Source: an uncultured Flavobacteriales bacterium (GTDB lineage Bacteria > Bacteroidota > Bacteroidia > Flavobacteriales > Crocinitomicaceae). From it: 64,000 bases of DNA. The stretch is from the NCBI GenBank assembly GCA_946480085.1, contig CAMLHZ010000010.1:1-64000 (forward strand). The letters are read 5' to 3'. Numbering within the stretch: the first letter of the stretch is position 1; every line of letters starts with the position of its first letter. This document shows, one piece after another, positions 36,089 through 45,028 of the stretch. Both the position numbers and the translations under genes were made by a program. Under the pieces are notes generated by a model that made no database searches, was not told the origin of the DNA, and was given only the letters and a program-made list of their open reading frames with translations.

Positions 36089-37666
36089 ATGAGAATACTA
36101 TTTAGTCTAATGTTTTTAAGCACTGTATTGTGTATTACTGCTTGTAAAACAGACAGACCTCCTACTGACCCCGTTTTTGACGATAAAATCAAAATGAAAG
36201 AACGCCTGGAAATGGCTCTAGATCAAGACTTAGTAGAAGAGCTTGGATTTGATGAAAAATTTGCGGAACAAATGGCTGAAATCTATAAAAGCCGCGATTA
36301 CCGACCGATTTGGGTGAACGATTCGATGCTATCTAAAAGAGGCTCAAAATTCTATAGTTTCATTAAAAATCCTAACGCGATTGGTTTACCAAGTACAAGA
36401 TTGGCGAAAAATCAAAAAAAGAAATACGACAAAGAATTGATTGTTCGCGAATTGGAAATGACTGCACAATTCGCTCAAATTATCAACGACCTGAAAATCG
36501 GTATCATGGATACATCTGTAAACAAGATGCGTCCGAAGCTGCCAGCAGAAAATGAACTTGTTTTAGCACACCTGAATGAATTTGATGATGTGAAATCCTA
36601 CGCAAGCTGGTTTGCATCAATGGGTTCCCCCAACAAATACTATCAACGCATTGCAAAAGCCCTATTTTACAGAGTTTACGGACAAGAAATTTCTTCAAAA
36701 TCATTCACTATCCCTTCAATCAAAGACGATACGTTGAAAAGCAGGGAATTGGCGAGAGAAGCTTTGGTAGAAAAAAAGTACATCTCTAAAGGTGCAAGCG
36801 ATGAGGAATTCGAAGAAGGTCTCAAAGCATTCCAACTTGATCACGCCTTGAAAGACGATGCTGTTCTTGGAAAATATACGGTTGAATTGCTTGGCGAAAG
36901 TGAGCAGCATCAAATTGACAGAACCATTCTTTCATTGGAAAGATGGCGCTGGAGAAGCGAATTCCCTGAGAAATACATCTGGATCAATATTCCTGAATAT
37001 TTGCTTCGTTTTCATATTAATGACACGCTTTATTTGAAACATCGAGTTGTTGTTGGAAAGCCTGAGAACACGACTCCACAGTTAACTTCATCGATTAGAA
37101 ATATCATTTCGCTTCCATTCTGGACACAACCACAATCGATTGCATCGAAAGAATTTTTACCTGCACAGAAAGCAAATTCAAACTACGCCACAAAAAACCA
37201 TTACAAGGTTTATCGTGGTGGTGTTGAAGTTGATCCGCATTCTATCAACTGGAGAAAATACAAGGAAACCAATTTCCCATTCCGTATTACACAGGATCCA
37301 GGAACTGACAATGCTCTTGGACTAGTTAAATTTGAATTCAACAACAAATACGGTGTTTATGTCCATGATACTCCATCAAAAGGATTTTTCAATCGAGATG
37401 TTAGAGCTTATTCGCACGGTTGCGTGCGTTGTGAAATGCCAGATTCTTTAGCCCGTTATGTACTAACCAGAGACAAACGACAAAAATTCACACGAGATTC
37501 TCTGGACACAGTAATTGTGCACAAGGAACATAGAGTTATTCCACTTCACCAGCCAATTACCATTCAAATTGACTATATCACCGTTTCAGTCAGCCAACAA
37601 GGTAAATTGATCTATCACGCTGATGTTTATCGCAGAGATGAAGAGTATTTGAAGTGGATGAAGTAA
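36089..37666 (+). CDS. L,D-transpeptidase (YcbB-like) lipoprotein
   Basis: The 525-residue protein starts with a lipobox (LCITACKTDRP). The middle (about 230-270) resembles a peptidoglycan-binding segment (FEEGLKAFQLDHAL), and the C-terminal YkuD domain carries SHGCVRCEMPDSLARYVL with the catalytic Cys at residue 445. Ordering and length match YcbB/LdtD, which cross-links peptidoglycan by 3-3 bonds. It should act at the periplasmic face of the wall. Nearly divergent from the rhomboid gene. Confidence 0.88.
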   Translation: MRILFSLMFLSTVLCITACKTDRPPTDPVFDDKIKMKERLEMALDQDLVEELGFDEKFAEQMAEIYKSRDYRPIWVNDSMLSKRGSKFYSFIKNPNAIGLPSTRLAKNQKKKYDKELIVRELEMTAQFAQIINDLKIGIMDTSVNKMRPKLPAENELVLAHLNEFDDVKSYASWFASMGSPNKYYQRIAKALFYRVYGQEISSKSFTIPSIKDDTLKSRELAREALVEKKYISKGASDEEFEEGLKAFQLDHALKDDAVLGKYTVELLGESEQHQIDRTILSLERWRWRSEFPEKYIWINIPEYLLRFHINDTLYLKHRVVVGKPENTTPQLTSSIRNIISLPFWTQPQSIASKEFLPAQKANSNYATKNHYKVYRGGVEVDPHSINWRKYKETNFPFRITQDPGTDNALGLVKFEFNNKYGVYVHDTPSKGFFNRDVRAYSHGCVRCEMPDSLARYVLTRDKRQKFTRDSLDTVIVHKEHRVIPLHQPITIQIDYITVSVSQQGKLIYHADVYRRDEEYLKWMK

Positions 37667-37669
37667 AAT

Positions 37670-37732
37670 AATTACCAGTTACAAATGACTAATTACAAAT
37701 GGATACGTAATTAGAAATTGGTAATTAGTAAT
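37670..37732. repeat. Inverted repeat with TAATTAGT words (27-bp arms)
   Basis: The arms at 37670-37696 and 37706-37732 pair at about 22 of 27 positions around a nine-base loop. It lies between the L,D-transpeptidase gene and rpe. AT-rich, so pairing is weaker than its length suggests. Related words are at 1510-1637. Confidence 0.65.
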
Positions 37733-37753
37733 TTTACCGGAAATTCTTGTAAA

Positions 37754-38404
37754 ATGTCTGTAATAATTGCTCCTTCTATTTTATCGTGTGATTTTGGAAA
37801 TCTGGAACGCGACTTCGAATTGATTAACTCAAGTGAAGCAGATTGGTTTCATGTTGACGTAATGGATGGTGTTTTTGTTCCGAACATTTCTTTTGGATTC
37901 CCCATTATTTCAGCACTAAAGAAGGTCGCAAAAAAAACGATCGACTGCCACATCATGATTGTGAATCCTGATCAATACATCAACGATTTTGCTAAAGCCG
38001 GAGTAGATATTCTAACTGTGCATTACGAAGCTTGTACGCATTTACATAGAACAGTTGCAGCAATTAAAGAAGCTGGAATGAAAGCTGGAGTTGCATTGAA
38101 TCCACACACACCGGTTTCTGCATTGGAGCATGTAATTGCTGATTTGGATTTGGTATTGATTATGTCAGTAAATCCGGGATTTGGTGGACAAAAATTCATC
38201 AAAGAAGCAATTACAAAAGTCGCTGAAACCAAAGCTTTGATTGAAAGAAAAGGTTCTTCGGCAATTATTGAAGTGGATGGTGGCGTAAATACAGAAACCG
38301 GAAAACTATTGGTTGAAGCAGGAGCTCAGGCTTTAGTTGCAGGAAGTTTCGTTTTCAACAGCCCGGATCCTAAAGCAACAATTTCGGACTTAAAGAAACT
38401 ATGA
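37754..38404 (+). CDS. rpe: Ribulose-phosphate 3-epimerase
   Basis: The ATG at 37754 gives 216 residues, the usual length, and starts MSVIIAPSILSCDFGN, the canonical first strand; the longer frame would begin inside the upstream inverted repeat. Family motifs are complete: HVDVMDGVFVPNISFG, DCHIMIVNPDQYI, VLIMSVNPGFGGQKFI and IIEVDGGVN, covering the metal ligands and catalytic Asp. It interconverts ribulose- and xylulose-5-phosphate in the pentose phosphate pathway. The next gene overlaps by four bases. Confidence 0.97.
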   Translation: MSVIIAPSILSCDFGNLERDFELINSSEADWFHVDVMDGVFVPNISFGFPIISALKKVAKKTIDCHIMIVNPDQYINDFAKAGVDILTVHYEACTHLHRTVAAIKEAGMKAGVALNPHTPVSALEHVIADLDLVLIMSVNPGFGGQKFIKEAITKVAETKALIERKGSSAIIEVDGGVNTETGKLLVEAGAQALVAGSFVFNSPDPKATISDLKKL

Positions 38405-38814
38405 TCCTCGATTTTCTTCAACAACGCTTCTCTTACGTTCATCAGGTGAATTTAGGATGGATTCGTATGTTAAGTGAAATAGATGACATTCCTCAGGAAA
38501 TCAAATTGGTGATTTCTAAACTCATTAACAATGGACATATCAACGTTGCGGAAATCCTGGACAAAGAACCAGAATCTGAGCTAGACGACTTACTTCCTGA
38601 AATGTATTGGGAGCAACTGGAACGAGATAACTTTCAGTTGTGGCTCGATGTATTTATGCAATACAACCAAGGATTAAAAGACGATATCGAATGGCTCACT
38701 CCCCGACTGTTCAAAGCTTTACATGAAAACGCACAATTTCTTGGTCAAGTGAAATTATTAGCAAAAAGCAACGATATAACCGAATTCAATGATCAGTTTG
38801 TTACAGTTGAGTAA
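38401..38814 (+). CDS. Hypothetical protein coupled to rpe (137 aa)
   Basis: The ATG overlaps the rpe stop (ATGA), so translation is coupled. The protein is soluble and acidic, with a helical first half (FLQQRFSYVHQVNLGWIRML) and no family recognised. Its tight link to rpe might mean a role near sugar-phosphate metabolism, but that is a guess. Confidence 0.7.
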   Translation: MILDFLQQRFSYVHQVNLGWIRMLSEIDDIPQEIKLVISKLINNGHINVAEILDKEPESELDDLLPEMYWEQLERDNFQLWLDVFMQYNQGLKDDIEWLTPRLFKALHENAQFLGQVKLLAKSNDITEFNDQFVTVE

Positions 38815-38865
38815 CTCAATATAATTGCAATAAAATCAACGTTTTAAGCTTTTAAACAAGAAGTG

Positions 38866-39594
38866 TTACTTCAATGAATAGGTTGATGAATATCGGCGAT
38901 CAGAAAACGTTTTTGCAACCATCAATTTGTAGGTTTCATCCAGAACACATTCTTTACCTTCTACCAAATCACCATTTTCAAATCGACCTACAACAAACTT
39001 CGAATGTTCAATATCTACAATGTAGTATCCGTTTTGCTGGGTAAACTTCTTGATACTTGGTGTAACTACATTAGCCTCTTGTGATATCTGAAAATCAGCA
39101 GGAATATTGAAATAATCCATTCCTTCCAAAGTCGTATTGTCTGTTGCAGTAATTGAAAGAATCTCATTTCCTAAACTATCGTACTCCATTAATTCGATCA
39201 GTTTTCCTGATTCATCAAAACGTTTGTAATTCGCTTTTGTCTTACACTTTCCAGCATAAGGCAGATATGAAACTTGTCCGTTGTCGAAATACTTGAAACT
39301 AAAGATAGAAACGCGAGTCGATTGATTTCCTGAAGGATTAAACTCATAAATGATTAATGAAAGCGGAAGCGTTCCCGTTTTGTTATAACGAATCCAAGGT
39401 CCAATTTTTTGGTTGTTCTGGTATGTTCCCGTTTCAGCTATAGATCCTGACTCAATTCCGAATTCAGGAACATCAGCTCCAAGCAACATCCATTTGCCTT
39501 GTCGCATTCCATTGGTGTCTGTCACATTTAACGTGTCTTTTTGCGCAAACACGAATGACGTAACGAAAACACTAAGTAGCAGAAATGTCTTCAT
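38866..39594 (-). CDS. Exported MORN/YwqK-like repeat protein (242 aa)
   Basis: The signal peptide is MKTFLLLSVFVTSFVFAQ. Units such as TNGMRQGKWMLL, ETGTYQNNQKIGPWIRYNKTG and YFDNGQVSYLPY resemble MORN/YwqK-type repeats, common in exported Bacteroidota proteins. The C-terminal ~60 residues do not repeat. The role is unknown. Confidence 0.7.
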   Translation of the reverse strand: MKTFLLLSVFVTSFVFAQKDTLNVTDTNGMRQGKWMLLGADVPEFGIESGSIAETGTYQNNQKIGPWIRYNKTGTLPLSLIIYEFNPSGNQSTRVSIFSFKYFDNGQVSYLPYAGKCKTKANYKRFDESGKLIELMEYDSLGNEILSITATDNTTLEGMDYFNIPADFQISQEANVVTPSIKKFTQQNGYYIVDIEHSKFVVGRFENGDLVEGKECVLDETYKLMVAKTFSDRRYSSTYSLK

Positions 39595-39716
39595 TTTTAA
39601 ATTGTTGGTCGGCTAATTTACACACAATCAGTACATAACAAAATTATCAACACCTTTTTCAGTATGCTTGCATAAGAAACCAGTAAAGAAATAATGGCGA
39701 GAAATCGCTGAAAAGG

Positions 39717-39746
39717 TTGGTAAATCCTGATAATTTACTACTTTTG
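39717..39746 (+). promoter_or_regulatory. Promoter of the SRP RNA
   Basis: TTG (39717-39719), 19 bases, TACTTTTG (39739-39746), then four bases (TGAC) and GGGATAAG, the first stem strand of the RNA. It is a full match to the Bacteroidota vegetative consensus. Because the RNA's 5' end is fixed by its terminal stem, this promoter shows where +1 lies: five bases after the last G. Confidence 0.85.
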
Positions 39747-39750
39747 TGAC

Positions 39751-39857
39751 GGGATAAGTCTTTTACGACCAGCTCCCTCTTAATCCTCCAGGACGGGAAC
39801 GTAGCAAAGGTATGAGGTTGTAGCGGTGCGATAAGAGTAGCTTATCCCTCTTTTTTT
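39751..39857 (+). ncRNA. ffs: Small bacterial SRP RNA (4.5S-type)
   Basis: The apical loop core CCAGGACGGGAACGTAGCAA with flanking TCCTC.. and ..GAGG pairs matches domain IV of the signal recognition particle RNA, with its Ffh-binding asymmetric and symmetric loops. The ends close by GGGATAAG (39751-39758) with CTTATCCC (39841-39848), followed by a T-run to 39857 that ends transcription. A long upper stem pairs TCTTTTACGACC with GGTGCGATAAGA. The mature RNA is about 98 nt. It binds Ffh and targets membrane proteins to the Sec translocon. Confidence 0.93.
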
Positions 39858-39879
39858 GTCCACTAATTCCTGTTAAGGT

Positions 39880-39907
39880 GTTTTAAACACATAGGAACAT
39901 AGTTTTT
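39880..39907. repeat. Left arm of an inverted CATAG repeat around the GxxExxY gene
   Basis: TTTAAACACATAG (39882-39894) is the exact complement of part of 40456-40469, and the next word, AACATAGTTTTT, complements 40422-40433 closely. GTGTTTTAAACAC here is also a small palindrome. It lies 23 bp past the SRP RNA terminator. Confidence 0.75.
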
Positions 39908-39930
39908 CAAATAGAAAACAGAGTTTCTAA

Positions 39931-40350
39931 TTATTCATCAGGTAGTTTATTATAAATCTCATTTACAAAAGTCATCTGACCTTCGTGAAAAATATTCCTA
40001 CAATTAAAATTGATCAAAATGCCTTTAGGAGCTTTTAATAATCTCATGTAAGTAAGAATCTGAGACTCAAAAATTGGAGCTATTTCATGAACTGATTTCA
40101 ATTCAACAGGAATCAATCCTTCAATAAATAAGTCGCACCTAAGCATAGTTTCGAGTTGATGCCCTTCAAAGATTATGGGGACTAGCATTTCTGTTTCAAA
40201 TTTCAAACCTCTCATTTCAAGAGCAATTTTCATACATTGATGATAGGTACTTTCGAGTAGTCCAGGACCTAGTTGTTTGTGAACATCAATAGCGGCTCCG
40301 ATAATTTCATAAGATAGTCTGTCAATTTCTGCTTTGGTTGATCTAATCAT
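39931..40350 (-). CDS. GxxExxY protein (PD-(D/E)XK nuclease-like)
   Basis: The 139-residue protein carries the eponymous motif in GPGLLESTYHQCM (GLLESTY, about 30-36). A later RCDLFIEGLIPVELKSV gives an Asp and Glu-x-Lys arrangement like a PD-(D/E)XK active site. Members are small, stand-alone nuclease-fold proteins found widely in Bacteroidota and other phyla, with unknown function. The gene sits alone inside an inverted repeat pair, the same arrangement as the GIY-YIG gene at 161-469. Confidence 0.85.
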   Translation of the reverse strand: MIRSTKAEIDRLSYEIIGAAIDVHKQLGPGLLESTYHQCMKIALEMRGLKFETEMLVPIIFEGHQLETMLRCDLFIEGLIPVELKSVHEIAPIFESQILTYMRLLKAPKGILINFNCRNIFHEGQMTFVNEIYNKLPDE

Positions 40351-40421
40351 AGATAGGGTTTCTTATTTAAGTTAACAAAAAAAACTCACCTGTAACAAGC
40401 GAGTTTCAAATTGTTTTTCGT

Positions 40422-40469
40422 AAAAAACTATGTGACTATGTCCAAACTATCTTTTCTATGTGTTTAAAC
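40422..40469. repeat. Right arm of the inverted repeat around the GxxExxY gene
   Basis: Contains AAAAAACTATGT (40422-40433), ACTATGTCC, and CTATGTGTTTAAAC (40456-40469), which pair with the left arm at 39880-39907. It lies between the GxxExxY gene and the stop of the helicase gene. Confidence 0.75.
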
Positions 40470-40481
40470 AACAGAAACGAA

Positions 40482-41990
40482 TCATTCATCTAAACACTTA
40501 CGCAATTCCTGGCGCAATTGACGATTGTACGTCTCCATTAAATACTTGAAGTAATTCGGAGTACTCTTTGCGATACATTTGGTATACATCTTTAAACGAT
40601 GTTCAATATGCTCTTGCAGCGCTTCCTGAATTTTAAGCGCTTCGTCGAAATCTTTTGTTTTCAATAAAATTCCTTCACAGTGATTCGCTAGAGAATAATC
40701 AACTGCTGCCTTTCCCTTTTCACCTTTATCAATACAATCATAATAACAATCACGCATTGAGAACGACTCTAAGAAAGCAGTGTCAACCAATTGTTCCATG
40801 TGACGTGGAAACTCGAATTCTACTTCAAATTCCAAATCATCACCTTCACTCAAACGTGATTCTAAGAAACGATCCGGGAAACGGAAAGCATCTTGCCAAT
40901 TGATGTAATCTTGCCAAATTCCGAAACGACGAACATTATTTCCAAGATCGATCAGTTTAAATTGATTTTTATTTGGCAGTTTACGAGAACCCCGACCAAT
41001 CATCTGATGATATAAGGTCAACGATCTTGTTGCTCTGTTTAGAATAATTGTTTCAACCGTTGGCTCATCGAAACCTGTAGTCAAAATTCCAACAGAAGTT
41101 AGAATTGCATCCTTCGTTTCTTTAAACCAGGAAAGCACGTCCTTTCTGTCTTTATCACTGAAGGTTGAATCCAGGTGACGGATCTTAAATCCGCGTTTCT
41201 TGAATGTTTCCTCTACACGCAATGAGGTTTCAATTCCAGAGTTGAAGATCAATGTCTTCTGCCCCATTGCCACTTCTTCGTAAGCAAACAACAATTTCTC
41301 CTGCATGAAGAAATTACCGTAAACCACTTCGGAAGAAGAAACAGTGAAATCACCATTCGTCCCTATCTTTAATCCATGCAGATTGACATCGTACGTAAAC
41401 GTTTCTGCATCAGCCAAATAACCACCTTGAATTAATGAAGAAATACTTTCTCCAACAATCAATTTATTATAATGGTCGTTTAATGGCAATGATTTATTTG
41501 AACTCAAAGGAGTAGCGGTAACTCCAAGAATATTTGCTCCTGAATAATATTGGAAAATCTTACGGAAACTGTTGTAATGCGCCTCATCCACAATTACTAG
41601 CCCAACACCGTCAACAAAATTCTCATTCTCTTGTAATCGGTTGTTCAAGGTTTCTACCATTGCAATGTAACACCAGTGATGATCTTCGTTCTCGAGATTT
41701 TTCACATCAGAGCTAATCACCTTATTACCAATACCAATGGCATTCAATTGTTTTGAGGTTTGAACCGAGAGCTCAATTCTATGTGTAAGAATCAATACTT
41801 TCTTATTCCATTTCTCAATAAACTTCTTTGCTACTTCACTGAAAATAACGGTTTTACCTCCACCTGTTGGCAACTGGAAAAGGAGGTTAAAATCAAAGCC
41901 GTTTTTATCGAGCTCATCAATGATCGTATTTACAGTTTTTTCCTGGAAAGGGTATAATTTTTTCGCTTCGAATAGTTCTGTATCAATCAT
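40482..41990 (-). CDS. DEAD/DEAH-box (SF2) helicase
   Basis: The 502-residue protein has both RecA-like lobes: Walker A LPTGGGKTVIF (40-50), motif Ib region THRIEL, DEAH in VIVDEAH, TATPL as motif III, and motif VI IGRGSRKLP. It resembles the type III restriction/RAD25-type SF2 group rather than RecQ or RecG, and no nuclease domain is attached. The C-terminal ~110 residues are helical (DEALKIQEALQEHIEHRLKM). It probably acts on double-stranded DNA; neighbours do not reveal a partner. A full promoter lies upstream. Confidence 0.85.
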   Translation of the reverse strand: MIDTELFEAKKLYPFQEKTVNTIIDELDKNGFDFNLLFQLPTGGGKTVIFSEVAKKFIEKWNKKVLILTHRIELSVQTSKQLNAIGIGNKVISSDVKNLENEDHHWCYIAMVETLNNRLQENENFVDGVGLVIVDEAHYNSFRKIFQYYSGANILGVTATPLSSNKSLPLNDHYNKLIVGESISSLIQGGYLADAETFTYDVNLHGLKIGTNGDFTVSSSEVVYGNFFMQEKLLFAYEEVAMGQKTLIFNSGIETSLRVEETFKKRGFKIRHLDSTFSDKDRKDVLSWFKETKDAILTSVGILTTGFDEPTVETIILNRATRSLTLYHQMIGRGSRKLPNKNQFKLIDLGNNVRRFGIWQDYINWQDAFRFPDRFLESRLSEGDDLEFEVEFEFPRHMEQLVDTAFLESFSMRDCYYDCIDKGEKGKAAVDYSLANHCEGILLKTKDFDEALKIQEALQEHIEHRLKMYTKCIAKSTPNYFKYLMETYNRQLRQELRKCLDE

Positions 41991-42024
41991 GGATTTGTTG
42001 CTCTTGGTTGCATTTTTCAGGCTA

Positions 42025-42055
42025 CAAAAATACTGTTCTTTTAAGGATTAATCAA
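42025..42055 (-). promoter_or_regulatory. Promoter of the helicase gene
   Basis: On the minus strand TTG (42053-42055), 20 bases, TATTTTTG (42025-42032). Predicted start is about 30 bases before the ATG at 41990. Confidence 0.65.
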
Positions 42056-42386
42056 CAACTTGACGAATAATAACTGAATGTTTATTGATTATTCACATTT
42101 AGAGCAACTTGACCGGTCAGAAACTCGAATAATTCAAAGCGATCAATATTGATAAACAACGATCAAAATGGAAATAGACGTCAAAATGACATAAAAACGG
42201 CAATATCGCCTTTGAAATTTTTAACTTTTCTACCATTCAATCTCAAAACCAGGATATTTAAACGTGTTACGATACCGATCAATTGCATTATAGCTATTAA
42301 GAATCAGTTGTGGATACCGTTTACTCAAATCCACTTTTTTATGGCAGGTTATTTGCTAACTTGCTAATAAGTAAATCGTGCAGAAA
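42056..42386. other. Intergenic region before the 39-codon frame
   Basis: This ~330-bp AT-rich stretch holds a small inverted pair GTGGAT...ATCCAC (42311-42335) and single DnaA-box-like word TTGTGGATA. I see no array of such boxes and no other structure, so it is not an origin. No long frame lies here. Confidence 0.45.
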
Positions 42387-42506
42387 ATGAAAACTCTACA
42401 GAAACGTCAGAAAATCAGAAAGAATTCGGATTTTGACAGAGCCCTGGCACATTTAGGTGTGCACTTACAATTGCAGCAAGCATTGGTCGCTAAAAAGTCT
42501 AGTTAA
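42387..42506 (+). CDS. Possible small protein (39 aa)
   Basis: An ATG at 42387 opens 39 codons ending at a TAA at 42504. The translation starts MKTLQKRQKIRKNSDF and is very basic at the N-terminus, then has HLGVHLQLQQALV. There is no recognisable promoter or ribosome site. It is the only frame I find in this gap and is short, so it may be chance. Confidence 0.35.
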   Translation: MKTLQKRQKIRKNSDFDRALAHLGVHLQLQQALVAKKSS

Positions 42507-42513
42507 GTAGCTT

Positions 42514-44952
42514 TTAGAAATCAAAGCCTCCTCCTCCATTTCCGTTGGACGGGTTAGACTTCCCTTTATCGACGTCTACTTTTCCAAAGCGATATCTCAC
42601 ACTAACATACACGCGTCGGGTCAGCCACTTGAATTCAACATTTTGTTGAGCGAGTGGTTGATCCACATAAAAACGGAATCCTTGCGTATTGAAAATATCT
42701 GTCACGCGCATTCCAACTCCCCACTTCCCATCTTTCAAAGATTTATCGGCAGAAAAACTCAAACTTCCGCGTGGACGCATTGTCCCTGCAGGTGTAATTG
42801 CCGGTAGACCATAATTTCCGTTCGCCTGAAGCGTCAATGTTTTCTTCATCAATTCCACCGTTGTACTTCCTTTAAAAGATAGCACAAAGCCTTCTCTGTT
42901 AAAGTTCGTTCCCAATGAATTGAATTCATCCTTATACTTGATATAATTTCCGTTTGCAGAAAGCATTGCCTTCCATTTAGGAGTGAATTTGATTTGCGTA
43001 ACCAATTCTCCACCGGTTGAAATCGATTGATCAATGTTTGCTTGTGTTCCGGCAGAAGTTCCGTCAGGATAAAACTCTTTTACCCGACCAATTACATCGT
43101 ATGAGAAACGTTGATAAGCAGCAATAGTGAAACTGATCTTATCGCCTCTGAAATCAAATCCCAAATCGAATGAATGAATGTACTCTGGAGTCAATTTCGG
43201 ATTTCCCCTTCTCAAATTGTAGGGATCAGCATAACTTGTAAACGGATTCAAACTTTCTGAGGAAGGACGATTGATTCGTTTACTGTATCCAAATGAAAAT
43301 TCTCTTCCTTTCTTTTGTTCATATCGAATATGTGCTGAAGGAAACACATTGAAGTACTGATTGCGGTAATTCTCGTTCGACGACAACAATCGAGGCTCCT
43401 GAAAACTCTGCTCAAAACGCACTCCGGCTTGGTAACTGAATTTCTTATAAGAACTGGCAGCAATTCCATAAGCTGAATAAATGTGCTCCAAATACTCGTA
43501 TTCGAAATAACCAATACTGTCAAAAGCCAAGTTTCCGGAAGCATCTGTGGTAAACATTTCAGAATTCACGCTCATATTACGGTTAATCATCTTTAAACCG
43601 CTTTCCGTGCGAAGCTTTCCACCAAAAATGCGAACGATGTCCATGCTTGCAGTTGTAAATCGAGACTTTTCGTAAGAAAACAATTGCTGCTGATAAGAAC
43701 TATCTGTTGGAAAAGTGAAATGCTGCGAATAATCCCCCAGGTTATCCCCTTCCGACATTGACTGATAAACATTCCAGTCAATAGTCCCTTTTTTATCTTT
43801 TAAGTAGAAATGATAACCGAGATTGGCATCTAAATTTTTGTTATGTGACGGATCTTCTGTAATTCGTTTCCAAAATTCGGTAGTGTCAGAAAAATCGGTA
43901 TAACGAATATTATCCTGATCACCGGCTCTTTCTCTTAATCCCATATTTCCGGAAACGCTCCAGGAGAGAATATTTCTGTCGTTCAGATACAGGTCCATTC
44001 CAATTTTCGCTGTGTGGGTAGAACTCAAATCTGAACCAACTCTGCTTTGATCAAAATAGTAAGCCGTATCGTTTGTAACCTGCTTTAATTCAGTGTAATT
44101 ATTCCTATAACCTTCTCTGTAATCGAATGCATAATTACCAAACAAGTTGAACTTCGTATTTCGCATACTTAAACCAACAGAGCTATTATAAGCATTCCCG
44201 GTTCCGGCAGAAACCTGAAAATTCCCATTCAATCCACGCTTCACATTCTTTTTGAGAACAATATTGATAATTCCGGAAGTTCCGTCAGGATCATACTTTG
44301 CAGAAGGGTTGGTAACAATTTCTATTCTTTCAATGGAACTTGCAGGCAAACCATCAAGTAAACTTTTTCCATTTCCGCCCGACATACTGCTTGGTCGACC
44401 ATCTATCAGAATAATTACATTCCCTTCACCTCTAAGCGAAATTTTCCCGTCCTGATCAATTTCAATGGATGGAATATTGTTCAATACATCATTCGCAGTT
44501 CCGCCAGTTACAGAAATATCGCTTCCAACATCATATGTCTTCTTGTCAATTCCATTCTGAAGAATAGGTTTTTCAGCAGTAATTTCAACTTCGTCAATGG
44601 CTTTAGCCAAACTAACCAAGGCAATTTTACCAAATTTCCTCAGTGGTTTAGAATCGTTTATCTCAATGCTAGTTAGAAATTTTGGTTTATAACCAGTATT
44701 TGAAATTCGGACAAAATATTTGCCGTAAGGAACATCTGAAAGAATAAACTCTCCCTTTTCACCTGTATAAATACTTGTCACAATCGACGAATCCGCAATT
44801 TTATGAACACTTACGAAGGCAAATTCGATAGCTTCAAAAGAAGTGGAATCCAAAACAACACCATCAATTGCACCAACTTTGTCTTGTGATAAGGCAGTTC
44901 CGATTGAAAAAGTGAAAAGAAAAATTAAAGAGAGTATAAATCCGTTTTTCAT
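42514..44952 (-). CDS. TonB-dependent-type outer-membrane beta-barrel protein
   Basis: The 812-residue protein has a signal peptide (MKNGFILSLIFLFTFSIGTALSQ) and an N-terminal carboxypeptidase-regulatory-like domain (IDGVVLDSTSFEAIEFAFVS). The plug is complete: GGTANDVLNNIPSIEIDQDG, ISLRGEGNVIILIDGRP and SIERIEIVTNPSAKYDPDG. The barrel follows and ends in a Gly-rich, Phe-terminal tail (GNGGGGFDF). It belongs to the beta-barrel family related to TonB receptors, whose ligand is unknown. The MarR-type gene 76 bp upstream on the same strand may control it. Confidence 0.88.
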   Translation of the reverse strand: MKNGFILSLIFLFTFSIGTALSQDKVGAIDGVVLDSTSFEAIEFAFVSVHKIADSSIVTSIYTGEKGEFILSDVPYGKYFVRISNTGYKPKFLTSIEINDSKPLRKFGKIALVSLAKAIDEVEITAEKPILQNGIDKKTYDVGSDISVTGGTANDVLNNIPSIEIDQDGKISLRGEGNVIILIDGRPSSMSGGNGKSLLDGLPASSIERIEIVTNPSAKYDPDGTSGIINIVLKKNVKRGLNGNFQVSAGTGNAYNSSVGLSMRNTKFNLFGNYAFDYREGYRNNYTELKQVTNDTAYYFDQSRVGSDLSSTHTAKIGMDLYLNDRNILSWSVSGNMGLRERAGDQDNIRYTDFSDTTEFWKRITEDPSHNKNLDANLGYHFYLKDKKGTIDWNVYQSMSEGDNLGDYSQHFTFPTDSSYQQQLFSYEKSRFTTASMDIVRIFGGKLRTESGLKMINRNMSVNSEMFTTDASGNLAFDSIGYFEYEYLEHIYSAYGIAASSYKKFSYQAGVRFEQSFQEPRLLSSNENYRNQYFNVFPSAHIRYEQKKGREFSFGYSKRINRPSSESLNPFTSYADPYNLRRGNPKLTPEYIHSFDLGFDFRGDKISFTIAAYQRFSYDVIGRVKEFYPDGTSAGTQANIDQSISTGGELVTQIKFTPKWKAMLSANGNYIKYKDEFNSLGTNFNREGFVLSFKGSTTVELMKKTLTLQANGNYGLPAITPAGTMRPRGSLSFSADKSLKDGKWGVGMRVTDIFNTQGFRFYVDQPLAQQNVEFKWLTRRVYVSVRYRFGKVDVDKGKSNPSNGNGGGGFDF

Positions 44953-45028
44953 GCAGAGATAAAATTAACCTCGAACCGAGAAAGAATCACGGAATTAGGA
45001 ATAAATAACAAAAAAATAGCAATGGAGA

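Noticed and set aside
42056..42386. Replication origin
   Set aside because: Only one DnaA-box-like word and no dnaA, no box cluster and no unwinding element.
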